From Guyanagaster necrorhizus (Eukaryota > Basidiomycota > Agaricomycetes > Agaricales > Physalacriaceae): a DNA stretch of 64,000 nucleotides. This document shows, piece after piece, positions 22,223 through 34,200 of the stretch. The notes below the pieces were generated by a model that saw only the letters and a program-made list of their open reading frames with translations, was not told where the DNA came from and ran no database searches. The DNA lies in assembly GCF_019112545.1 (NCBI RefSeq), contig NW_025064881.1:1400591-1464590 (forward strand), given 5' to 3'. The first letter of the stretch is position 1. Each line of letters starts with the position of its first letter. A program made the translations under genes and the position numbers.

Positions 22223-25114
22223 ATGCTGGCTATTCCCATTTTTCTCTTCCTTTTCAGTAGCGCGTCTGTGGGTGGGTGGGTCTTCCGTCGTAGTCGATTT
22301 TTATGTCTGAAAAATTTCTCTAGTCGCGGCTTCCAACTCTTCTGTAGTTTGTATTGCGGGGCAATGTCTGCAGGGCACTTCCAACACTACTCGTGCGTCC
22401 CAAAGAATTTTCTGCTTTTTCTGTCACTAATTCTCGCCCAGTTGGCGTCACACTGTCTGCGGACGGAGAACCGACAAGTCTTCTATTACTTCCTGGCCAA
22501 TATTCGGCAACGACGGACCCACAACTTTTACACGACATAATCACCTCTAAATCTGCATCTTTGTCTCCTTCACCGGGCTTTGAAAATTCATCCAAGTCCC
22601 TTAGTCTCCCTTTGAACGTAGCCCTCTCGTCTGGGATAGCCATTTACTCTGAATCCCTCTATTCCGGCTCCGTGGGGTTCACCGCTCTCCCATCAACTCC
22701 TGCATCCAATGCCACAACGTCCATCTCCGCAACATCACTGTCACTGTCGTCCAGTGTGTGGGCGGTAATTAATGTTGGAAACCATCGTGTGGTGTTTTGG
22801 GATTCGGTGCCAGACTTTGGGCAATTGCCTCTGTCTGGCTCACTTGCCCTTGCTGACCTTCAGTCATCTACGTGTTCTCCAAGTTGTTCGAGTTCAGGTG
22901 TGTGCTCTGCTGCGGGAAACTGTACTTGTCCAACTGGGTTTACGGGCGAGTCCTGCGAGTCCTGCGCGTCAGGCTTTTTTGGTTCTACTTGTCAGGCTTG
23001 TCCGTCTGATTGTACGAAATGTGATGAGGGTATTTCGGGGACCGGCAGGTGTTCGGTTGCACAAGTGTCTAATGCACCGTCGTCGTGCAATTGTATAAAT
23101 GGTGAATGCGGATCTAATGGCGTATGCACCTGTACCGAAGGCTTCACGACGGCCAGTAATGGGACTGCCTGTGCGGCGTGTGCTTCTGGATTCTTCCTTA
23201 CATCCGCGGGTGATTGCAAACGTGTGTATCAATTGTGTCTTTTGTTGTTCATTCACGTTCTGACTTCGAGCCTAGTCTGCCAGTTGGGTTGTTCTTCGTG
23301 TGTGGATACGACAGGTACCTGTCTTAAATGCGAAACTGGCTTTACTCAGGATGCGAACGATAAAACAAAGTGCGATGCACCTGAGTCGACAACGTCTTCG
23401 GGCACTGTGTGTCCTGACGGCAGTTTCAGCAGCGGGACGAGTTGTACTGTGTGTTCGTCCGCTTGTCAGACATGTACTGGCGCGACGTCGAACGATTGTA
23501 CGCTTTGTGCCTCTGGTACCTATACGTTCAATGGCAGCTGCGTTTCTGCCTCCTCCACCGGGGTTTGCGAGGGCACGAGCCTCATTGCGGATAACAACAA
23601 GCATGTTTGCGATGGTCAGGTTATGTGCTATGTTGAAATTTACTTTTGATGCTAATGAAATCAATAGCCTGCGGCGCTAAATGTACTTCGTGTGAAATTC
23701 AGAACTTCACCACCGCTTCCACAGTTGACGAGCTGAAATGCACCGGCTGCATTCCTGGCTCTTTTCTTTCTGATGGCCAATGTATCGACAGCTGTCCTAC
23801 TGGCACCTTTGTGTCTCCGAAGGATAATGTTACCTGTACTAGTGAGTCAATCATTTATCCACAATACAATTCGTTAACTCTTTGATAGGCTGTGATTCAA
23901 CCTGTTCCACTTGTTCAGGATCGTCGACTTTTTGTTTGAGCTGCGTTAACAGTCTACTTGCCTCCGATGGCAGCTGTGTTAGCTCGTGTCCGTTCGGCAC
24001 ATTCTCATCCTCTGGCTCGTGCCTCACCTGTCATCCCGATTGTGCCACTTGCTCGGGATCGTCGTTCAATCAATGTTCCTCATGCTCTTCCAGTCGTCCC
24101 GTTCTTAACAACGGGCGATGTCTCCCTACCTGCAGCAAGGCCCAGTACTTCGACACCACATCTTCGTCCTGTGTATCATGTCATTCGACCTGCTCCACAT
24201 GCTCTGGTCCTGATGAAGATGAATGTTTGTCATGTTCTAGTTCTGGTCAATATCTACGATTGGGCACCTGCGTAAATGCAAACTGTACCAGCTCGACAAG
24301 CATTATTTCTGGGCTAGGAGTCTGCCTGTCAGACCTTGTGCTGGTAGCTTCATCGACTAGTAGTTCAGGTAGTCCGGTGCCCTCAATCACGGGGATATCA
24401 GACCCTACCGTCGTGAGTACCACCACAAACAAGTTGACCTGGTGGCAAATCCTGCTCATGACACTGGGATGCGCATTCATATTCCTAGTCATCGTCTATT
24501 GCTGGCGCCGTCGAGCCCGCAAGCAACGAGCTAAACAGACTGCTTTATTTGCATCTGCAAAACAGCTGGACCGTCGTTCCAACTGGCGATGGCGACTTGT
24601 CAGGTTTGGAGAGAAGCTGTTCGGTCACTGGCGTAGTCATCGGGCCCAGCATTCTGATCCAGAGAGCGAGACGATCAAGCTTGTTCAGTTGCGTAACGCT
24701 GAAGAGGCACGACATCATGACGAGATTAATAAGCTCATCGGGTCCTACGCACATCCCACCTACGCTGACTCTCGGAATACGTCTTCTTCGGCAGTGCGTA
24801 GCCGCAATCCATCGAGGGCTGGCCATCGTACCCCAAACAACTCGAGTCGGCTCTCTGGACCTTCAATATACTCACAGGTCACTGGTATGCCAAGACAAAC
24901 GCCAGAAGTCCGGCAGCCCGTGAAGAAGGAACATATGACGAGGTTTTCGGCGAGCACATTTAGTAATTCGCGGAACTCTCGCAATCGTGACTTGCTACCC
25001 CCGCCTCCGCGATCTGATGCACAGGCATATGCCCATGCCATTCGTGCGGATCCTGCAAATGATAGGCTCAAGCCAACTCATACTGGGGGTTCGCGAAATC
25101 CTTTCTGGAATTGA
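22223..25114 (+). CDS. Large cysteine-rich (furin/EGF-like repeat) single-pass membrane protein, 878 aa
   Basis: Six exons: 22223-22271, 22324-22392, 22442-23221, 23276-23614, 23668-23841 and 23889-25114. A signal peptide (MLAIPIFLFLFSSASV) leads into VCIAGQCLQG and a ~200-residue Ser-rich domain with LLLPGQYSATTDPQLLHDI. From about residue 210 the ectodomain is an array of Cys modules: EGF-like (CSPSCSSSGVCSAAGNC, then CTCPTGFTGESCESC) and many CxxC furin-like units such as CDSTCSTCSG. A membrane helix (WWQILLMTLGCAFIFLVIVYCW) precedes a basic, Ser/Asn-rich cytoplasmic tail of about 200 residues. This is growth-factor-receptor-like repeat architecture, which occurs in fungi without known ligands. 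One intron (23222-23275, 54 nt) is in frame without stops, so an ORF call overruns it. Confidence 0.85.
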
Positions 25115-26122
25115 TTGGCGAATGGACATATCTTTCGCATTAACAGACTGTCCTTACGTTTACACCTCTCTTTCATTCGGGACGGTAAATTATCTCCTCT
25201 ACTCTTATATGTAGAACTCGTTCACTCCGTGGTTATGATATTTGATACTCCACCTGAATCCTTGTTTGATATCATCCTATACCCCATAGAATATCTGTAG
25301 CAATTAGTACTGGGGGTAGACACGATACATCTTTGAAATGACGATCTGTATGAAAACTGTGGCTTGGTGAAGACTGCCGGAGCGCTGCTACAGGTCCACC
25401 GATCGTCAGATACAGCATGCTCGACGAACTTATTCGACTCTATAGAGGCAGAGGCGTGGGAATCGGTTTTTTATACACTTGTGTTGAACCATCATTGTCT
25501 ACTCAGCCAGCACCTCATGCTCATTTCGGAACTCTCTGGTAACACTGACAATCAATTCTGTTTAATGGACAATTTCATAATGATCGCTGTTGCCCTTCCT
25601 TACTATTCCTGTGTATGTGTTTCGATACGCTTCTTACTATTGCCTTGGGCCGACGGATTTTGCTGGCAACGAATCTCTTGACTGCTTCAACCCGGTTCCT
25701 TTGTTTTCTTGTTCGCTGTTACTTGAGAGGAGTCCAGAACTCATACCTGCTGAAAATGTGCTAAAAACCCAGTCTGATGGTCCGAATTCAAGTTGGGTCA
25801 CCAACTGTTGATCTCTGTTTCGTTGTCAACTATGGTAGTGCAGCATATTGCAAAGACATAAGAATATTCCCATCTCTGCGGGAGGCGTCGATCACACGAT
25901 GGTGTCTATGAAGACGTATTATCAGACTGATCTGCACTGGAATCGCATTCCGCATTCACTTCTCTCTCCTCCTTGACCTCTCTTCCTGTCACAACATTCT
26001 TAAAGGCCCACGCTATATCTTTGGAGATGCACCTGAGGAAAAATGAGTACTTCGAAGCTCGGGGCGGTGAGCTTTTACGTTAATTCGGCACCTTACTCGT
26101 ATTCTCAAAAGCACTACCGCTC
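25115..26122. other. 1 kb without a confirmed gene
   Basis: Left part is likely 3' UTR. No conserved segment is seen. A minus-strand open stretch at about 25910-26037 sits next to a TTTTTCCTCAG acceptor-like sequence but cannot be joined in phase to anything upstream. Confidence 0.35.
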
Positions 26123-28353
26123 ATGCCAGGTGGCTCAGTGATACACTCATTCGCCTTGCGGTCGGAATCATCTGGGAACAGTTTACTTACAGTTAATGGA
26201 CGTGGTGAACTAGGTGCGTCCGCTTCAAATGTTTGGAAAGTAATACCGACGTTTAATATTCGGATTCCCGAACAGGAGCAGCGAGCAGTCTAACATCAAA
26301 GGCGGGGTTGAAAGCTGGCTCCTCTCCGTCAAATGGTGACAGTTGTAATCTAAGCCCCTCTGGTAGAGGCTCTTTCAACTTCTGTGCTAATCACAACGTT
26401 TCGGAGAAAAGAAACTTGACTACCGCCGGAATTTTGTTTAGCGATGGAGTCAAAGAAGACAGAGATAACATGGATATCGATTCCACCAGCGACGTACCGC
26501 AGGATAAAATATCGCCGACGATGATGAGATTCAAGGAGCTGTCGATATCGAAGGAGGTAAACGAAACCCATACGGATGCGACACCAACGTCAGAGATATC
26601 TCAAAAGTTGGTGGGTGGGCCCGCTAATCCATCCACTGGAAAAGAGAACAGTACTGGGTTGGATTCCCAAAACCGTGCACAATTCAACGGTGGTCAGCAC
26701 CTGTTGCCTGATCACAACATCGACGATACTTCTGGCTACGGTTCTCTTGATTCCAATCGCATCGGTAGTGGGAGTACTGGTGTCGGGGATTTAGGTGCCA
26801 GGATGAATGTAAGTCCTCCGGTCCAGAATAATAACGATGACAAGAACTCGGCTCGCGATATAAAACTCAAAGATTCATTGGGTAATCAGGGTTCGCAGAG
26901 AAATGGAGGCATTGATCAATCTGGCCTCGACCCTCACACATCTCCCAGCGATTCTAGCAGCGATGTCCCAGGCCACAATGCAGGGAGTTCAGGCAATGCG
27001 AGAGGAATTGTCGATTCCATCATCTACCCACTTGTTGAGGACCTACCAAACGTCAACACTCTCGGTATCAGCGCTAACGGGATAGCATCTGAGGTTGCGG
27101 CAGGCATAGATCTGCGGAATACTGGGAACGATGGCCACGACTCAGGGCATGAAAGCGAAAGTCCAGGAGGGTACTCCAGCGACGGCGAGAAGACTCATCC
27201 TAGACATGGGTCATATGATAGGAATAATTCTCAGAATGGATCAGCGAGCGGTAGAGGTGGAAATAGTAACGAGGGTGGCGGAGGTCAAGATGGCCCTCCA
27301 CATAACTCTTCGGCTTCATCTCCTCTGGTGACTCCAGCCACCATTCCACAACCCACCATCTCTCAGACGCGACCTGCTATCGCGTCGGCGTCCACTGTAT
27401 CAGGTGACGGATTCTCTGCGAATACTAGTAGCTCTTCCCAACTTACAACTTCAATCTTGACGAGTCCCGAGTCTTCGACTTCTATAAAGACATTACCCGG
27501 TAGTGTGAATGGGACTAGTGCCATTGAAGGGTGCGTATCAGATATAATTTTTATGAACAAAAAATTGTATGCCGACATAATCTAATAGACCCTCGCCTCC
27601 GCTGTTGACCTTCATTTCGACGGACGCAAAAACATACACCAGCACGATCAGTGGAAGCCCCACTACCTCTCTCAGCATCTTCACAACCACAGGTACAACC
27701 ACCATGGTCAGTCCTCCCGAAGCTGGAAATAACCTTCCTAACAAGTATGTGTTCATCTCTGAGCTTTTTCTGTTTCCTGAGATTTTTACTGTAGAACCCC
27801 AGCAAACTCGCACCGTTTGATTGGTGGAATTGTCGGGGGTATAATTGCCTTACTGACTCTCGTCGCCCTACCGTTATTCTTATTCGTTCGCAGACGACGT
27901 CGCTTGAGAATAGCGAGCAGTTTATTCGACCTTAATACGGAAAGATTCGCCGGCGTTGAATGCTCTGCTGAATCTGCTACAGCTTATCTTCCCATGGCAG
28001 CTCCTCGTCTGGTTTCTCCCACCGCGGTCAGGAGGAAACCTGTTCCTAAATATGAAGATGATGGAAACCATTGCGTTGAGGTCTCCGAGCCAAGGCCAAC
28101 ATCGCGAGATAATGTTAGAAATCGGTTTCAAGACGCTATCCTTGCCCCGCATGCTCGGGTGTCGATCATTTCTGACCCTTTTTCTGACCCCGTTCCTGTC
28201 CTTGAAGATCCCTTTCGCGATCCTGCTCCAGAGTCGAAACCTCCTCAGCTTGCTTCCCGCGATTTGGGGCCTAGCTCTCTTCTCATATCTCTCGAGGAGG
28301 GCATCGGTCACGGTTCAGAAAGGCTCTCGGGCACCAGTAGTGTCAATTCATAG
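26123..28353 (+). CDS. Single-pass membrane protein with long Ser/Gly/Asn-rich N-terminal region, 686 aa
   Basis: Four exons: 26123-26213, 26276-27530, 27589-27744 and 27795-28353. ATG 26123 was chosen because its exon ends in phase 1 at a GTGCGT donor and joins the long open exon at GAACAG; introns are 62, 58 and 50 nt. The first ~450 residues are low-complexity (Ser, Gly, Asn, Asp) and then Thr/Ser-rich (TYTSTISGSPTTSLSIFTTT). A membrane helix follows (IGGIVGGIIALLTLVALPLFLFV), then basic RRRRRLRIA. The tail carries DPF repeats (SDPFSDPVPVLEDPFRDPAP), which resemble clathrin adaptor AP-2 binding DPF motifs; that reading is inference. No signal peptide is visible and no family is recognised. 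Confidence 0.68.
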
Positions 28354-29256
28354 GGCTGAGGTATGACAATTTAAGGAAGTTCATTTCAATTCGATCGCTA
28401 ATTCCGATGCCAGTTCGGTGTTGCCGTATTATAATATGATATCTTTACGATATATTCGACTATCAGTGATACCTAGTGAATAAAAACTACCCGCAGAACT
28501 TTTCCCCAGCATGGTCGCTTGAGTAATACTCGATATAGAGATGCATGTACATACTTTGTAGTATTCTTTGCGTACGTTATTGTGTTGAGTCGTTTTCAAC
28601 ATTTGTACCAGGGAATGGCTACAGCATGCTGTTTAGACTACCCTTTCGGAACTGACATTAGCTGGCGTGGTAACGGTATCAACTGTTACCAATGGTTGGA
28701 GCTTTTAAGGTACAACTAGCCTGGAGCTCTTAATCGAAGTCATTGGTATTTCAAGTTCTTTCCTGGAAGACGACCGTATATATATCACTGATTGTAACGA
28801 GTAGCTAGGCGTCAGTTGGTATCCGTTACCGATCCTTTATAGACAACGTCAGGATTCAGGGAATGCTCGTTAAGACATGCCAATATGTAGTATGGTGACT
28901 AAGTCTTGGCAAAATCATTCTAGAAAATTTCGCTGGGCGAGGTGGGAGAACTATGTGGTTCTAGAAACCCAATCTTCCGGCGTGAGATAGAAATGGAATT
29001 TGTTTCTCGAAGCTGACGGGTGCGAGTGAGAAGAAAAGTTCAAAAAGCGGTTGTGGCACTGCTGTCAAGACTTTCATCAAAATTGAAAACATTCGAACAC
29101 ATCATCATCTATCTTCAATGCGTTGCTGGCATGCGCTGTAGAGCATTTTAGGTGCAGAATTGAGGGGTTGTGAATCAGAGTTGCACTGAAAAGCGGAAAT
29201 TATGTTCAATTTTGTTCAAAGCGATTGTGCCAAAGTGACATGACCTAATTTGGGTG
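28354..29256. other. 900 bp intergenic
   Basis: AT-rich, with stops in all frames; no protein segment recognised. Right part should contain the promoter and 5' UTR of the Skt5/Chs4 gene. Confidence 0.4.
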
Positions 29257-30987
29257 ATGCCAACGACCCAGATCACGCCCTTGACCGGGATCCACCACCA
29301 TCCCTCACCGCGGTTGGCGACGATGTACTCGACCCAGGAGCAGCAGCGACCGTCATCGCAGTACACACAGCCGGACCAACCGTCCCTGCAGACCGACAGT
29401 CAAACCGATTCCCCGTACAGCTCAGTACGGTCAAGAGCCACTTCTCAACAGCCTATACCACAGACCAACAGGGAGGTGCAAGAGTTTGCCGACGTTGATG
29501 ATGAACACGAGTATACTCCTCCACAGGACCAGGACATGGATCTGGACGATTTCTACAATGGCGATAATAATAACAGTCATCCTCCTTCGACATATATGCC
29601 TGACCAATATGCTCCACGGTCCATTGCGACGCAGTCCATTCGTGCCTCCTCTCCTCCTCCAGGACCCCTTCTCGACCATTCACATCTTCGCCCCGGCAAC
29701 CAAGCCGCCTTGCTATCCCATGAACGTACCCTTGAACTATACCGCGCAAACGCCAAGAAGACCCAGGATCCAGATCTCCAATTCGAATTTGCCGTTTTCA
29801 TGATAGACGCCTCCAAATCCCTGCCGATACCAGAAAATATACCAGGAAACCTTCTACAGGTGGAGAAGGCGATGGAAAAACGTGAAGACCTCGTAAAGGA
29901 AGCGACTGGCTTGCTAAAACGCCTCGCGGATCGTGGTCATTCACCTTCACAATATTTCTTGGCAGACTGCTTCGCAAATGGCATTGGGACGACGAAGGGG
30001 AGGCAAGATTTCGATCGAGCATATCCTCTATTTGTTCTGGCTGCGAAGCATGGCCATGCAGATGCGGCTTACCGTGCCGGGACATGCTGCGAAAACGGCT
30101 GGGGATGCAGACGGGAGTCAGCAAAGGCAGTCACTTTTTTCCGGAAAGCTGCAGCAGCATTACATCCTGGTGCGATGTATCGGTTGGGTATTGCAGAGCT
30201 CAACGGGGAGCTCGGCTTGTCGCGAAGTCCAAAGGAAGGGGTCAAATGGCTAAAGAGGAGTGCGGAACAGGCTACGGCCGAGTTCCCTCATGCCTTGCAT
30301 GAGTTGGCTTTGCTACACGAGCGGGGAATCGACAATGTGGTCTTCGTGGATTATGAATACTCTATCGAGCTTCTGGCACAAGCTGCTGAGCTCGGCTATG
30401 CGCCGAGCGCTTATCGACTAGGTGAATGCTACGAGTATGGGAAAAACGGTTGCCCGAGTGATCCTGCATTATCTATTCATTATTATGTGCGTACTTTCCC
30501 TTCGCTTAATCATCATCTTTCTGATGCGTCTCTCAGAACATTGCTGCACAACAAAATCATCGGGACGCTTGTTTTGCGCTAACCGCTTGGTATCTTGTCG
30601 GATCACCCGGTGTGTTACCCCAGTCAGACACAGAAGCATTTTTGTGGGCCCAAAAGGCAGCAGAAGCCGGCCTCGCTAAAGCTATGTATGCCGTCGGATA
30701 CTTTACTGAAGTGGGAATAGGGACACAAGCCGATATGTCACAGTACGTATCCCTTTCTGACTACCTGTTGTTACCTTCTGACGTATAATCATCGTAGGGC
30801 TGTAACTTGGTACAAGAAAGCGGCAGAACTTGGTGATAAGCGAGCGTCACAACGGTTAAAGGGCCCTACGACTTCACCGATGCCTCAGCCCGGAGGTCCT
30901 GGCTCCGTTTTAAATCGCGGAGCCTTTGACCCGAGCGACATTGGTACCTCTGGCAAGGGGAAAGACAAGGAGTGCCTAATAATGTAA
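29257..30987 (+). CDS. SKT5: Skt5/Chs4-type chitin synthase regulator with Sel1 repeats and CAAX tail
   Basis: Skt5/Chs4 proteins recruit and activate class IV chitin synthase (Chs3) at the plasma membrane and septum. Three exons: 29257-30486, 30537-30742 and 30798-30987, giving 541 aa. The N-terminal ~150 residues are polar (Gln/Ser/Pro-rich). A run of Sel1-like repeats follows, for example SPSQYFLADCFANGIGTTKG, HADAAYRAGTCCENGWGC, HPGAMYRLGIAELNGELGL, YAPSAYRLGECYEYGK and AKAMYAVGYFTEVGIG. The C-terminus is KGKDKECLIM, where CLIM is a CAAX box for prenylation, as in yeast Skt5. ATG 29257 is the first in frame; a second Met 22 codons later (MYSTQEQQ) is an alternative. Complete domain set, so probably functional. 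Confidence 0.92.
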
Positions 30988-31273
30988 AGGAGGTAGTGTG
31001 TATGCGCTCATTTCCTTGGGACACTTAATTCCGGCGAACGTTGTGGTCATAATATTATGCCTTTGGGACCATTTCTAGATTAGTATAGTATACGTATCCC
31101 TACCGTAAATCCCTCATTTGTTCACGTTCGGGTGGATTGTTTAATTTTATTCCTGTTAGTATAGGACTTGTGCAGATTGACGCACAAGCCATATAATATT
31201 ACTCCCACACGTGAACGCGCTCTTTATATCTATTTGTTCGCATTCCTGGTCGCGCCCTGACGCTTTTTGTACC

Positions 31274-34200
31274 ATGGCCTCCACTACCCAGATTTCCGAA
31301 TGCCTTGCTGCGACGCTGAGCCCGAATGCCAACGAGCGGATGTCTGCAGAGCTCAAGCTCATCGAGTATTTCTCAGAGCCAGGCGCGTTTTTATCGATTT
31401 GACGTGAAAATCTGACATCTGACCCGTTGGCACTTCTCGACAGGGACATCCCTGGCTTTATCAGAGCTCATCGCCTCTCCAAATGTCGATATGCCGCTAC
31501 GCCAGATAAGTTGGCCGTGTTTTTCTTGTTTTTCGACGCGTCTTGATGGCTTTCTTGCTGGTCCAAGCACTCTGCGAGCATCGTCTTGAGGAAGTATGTA
31601 AGAGAGAGGTGGTCGCCGTTTTTCCAAGGATTTAAGGGGTTGCCACCTCCCCCGGAGGTGTGTCACTTACTCGTTTTTGCGCGTTGCAGTGACTGAGATC
31701 AAGGACTCACCAGATCAAAAGCCGAGTGCGACAAGCTGTATTCCGAGGCCTTTCAGACCCTAATCGAAAAATTCGGTCACTTTGTGTGCGTCTACGCCTG
31801 CTCTGATGACGGTGTGATTGAAAGACAATCCAATTAGGCTCACACTCTGACGTCCATTGCCAACTCCGATTGGCCTGATGAATATCCCGAGCTCTTGAAT
31901 GACCTGATCAGCCTGCTATCATCGGGGTCTCCAGATTCTGTTCATGGAGCGATGCAAGTCTTTACCGAGTTTATCAAGGCAGATTTGACGGAGGATCAAA
32001 TACTGCCCGTTTTACGAGACTTGCTGCCCTCCTTGCTCTCCATCTTGGGTGCCACTGAGGTAGGTACTTCATGGCGACAATCAGTGGCGCGGCCTCTAAT
32101 ATCATTTACACAAAGCAACATTTGCCTTTGACGCGCGCTAGGACGATTTCAGTGTTTCGCCAGTGTACGATATCATTATTTATGGTGAAGGATCAATATC
32201 CTCAGGCCGTAAAAGAAGCCATTGCTTCGGTCCTTCCTGTGTGGCTTGAGGCATTCAAAGTTCTTTTGAACATGGATCCTCAGCACGACGCCAATAGCTC
32301 CAACTGGGACGGTCTCGCTATTCGTATCCAAATATTCAAGGTGATGCTTGGTACCAGAAGTTTTTTCTTTCGAATATTAACTCTTTCTTAGACACTCGAA
32401 ACTATCCACACGAGTTTTCCTAAAGCTCTGGTGCCGTACTTTGACGATCTTCTTAACGCCTCTATCGTTCATCTTAACCTGCTATATCCAACATTCGATC
32501 GATACTACCTCGTATCCAGCGACCCCATTCCTCCGTCTTCTGAAGATGACCCGATACATCTGTCTCACCTTTGTAGTTCTATCCTGGATTTTGTAGCTAC
32601 CGTTATACGAGGGGGAAAGGCCAAACAGTGGTTTACACATGAACACTCAACTGCTTTAATTGCCGCAGTCTTCAATTACGCACAAATGACCGACGAAGAT
32701 GTAAGTACCGGAGACCTTGTCTGTTATGTTATCTCAATATGTATTGTACGTCAGGAAGACACTTGGGGATCCAATGCTAATACATTTGTCGCACAAGAGG
32801 ATGACGAAACTCAAGACTACAGCGTCCGGGTTGCCGGATTTGATCTGCTTGGAGTGGGTAGCCATTTTCTACAACGTAACCGCTAGCGCTGATGCAGCAC
32901 TATTTTCAGGCAATCATTGACAGAGCCACTGTTCAAACTATCTCAACTTTCCACACTGTTATACAGCAAGTAATACAATCGTCGGGGCAGGCACGCAATG
33001 GCGGCAAAGAAGACTGGTGGCGGCCACTAGAGGCTGGTCTAGCTGCTATTGGGTCACAATCCGAGTCTATACAAGACTGTCTTGAAGATGAAGAAGACTC
33101 GGAGCGGCCCAAACCCATCGACATCGAGAATTTACTCCGGGATGTGATTCCCTCAATTCTAGGTCTTTCTGGTTCGTGGCATTAGTCCCCCCCCATGACT
33201 TTATTGCTTATCTTGTTTCATAGAATTCCCCTTTTTGCAAGGACGTGGTTTCGTCTTTGCAAGTCAATATGCCAAGCTGTTGCCCATACAGTTGGCCGGT
33301 CAATATATCGATGCGGCTGTACAGGTGATTGAGTCTAATGAAGGTAGCATCCCTGTTAAGATATCAGCGGTGAGAGCCGTCCACAAGTAGGTTTTTTTTA
33401 TCATCGAAGTGACCTTGTTAGTGTTAATTTAATATTCTACTGCGTAGCTTCTGTAATGGCACGGATGATGCGGCATTGACGCCTTTCATGTCCCGTATTG
33501 CCAAAGATATGGGTCCGTTCCTACTGCACACATCCGAGGACACACTCTCCCTCGTTCTTGAAACTTTATCTGTCATTGTCGGCGTAGGTGAAGGTAAATG
33601 GATCACCCCAGAGTTGGCAGACTCCCTAGTTCTAGCCATTCTGGAAGTGTGGTCTAAGAATAACAAAGGTTCGGCAAAAGCTGATTGATTAAAAACTGAT
33701 CTCAATCGGGCCCTTTTCATAGATCCTATCCTTCTGTCGATCTTTCCTGATATTCTGGAGTCATTAGCGTCAGCTTCTGCGCCTGCCATTTATGAAGTGG
33801 TCGTAAAGCAAGCGCTGCCTTCGTTATGTAACTCTATTTCATCTGCGTCTATTGACGAGTCGTGGATCACCAGTTCGGCCATTGACCTTGTCAACAGTCT
33901 CATCAATGGTTCGAAAAATGGACTCGGAGATGGCTTCTTCGCTCTTCTTGCTCCTCACCTATTCAAATGCCTTGGCGAGGCGGATGACCAGGATGTGTTA
34001 CAAGTGGGTCTTCTCCATATGGCGCATGTCTCATATTCTAATAGCATCTTTACGGTAGAATGGAATCATTTGCCTGACGCTCATTGTCCGGAAAGACTGT
34101 AAACAATTATTGTCATGGTCCGACAATAATGGGCGCTCGGGGTTAGATTATGTATTAACGCTTGTTGCCAAAGTGCTACAGGGCGAGGATGAATCTGCCG

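Noticed and set aside
25910..26292. Minus-strand open stretches (CISKDIAWAFKNVV and GIRILNVGITFQTF) with acceptor-like TTTTTCCTCAG
   Set aside because: They cannot be joined in phase with a GT donor, and the right part overlaps the first exon and intron of the plus-strand membrane protein, whose splice model is exact.
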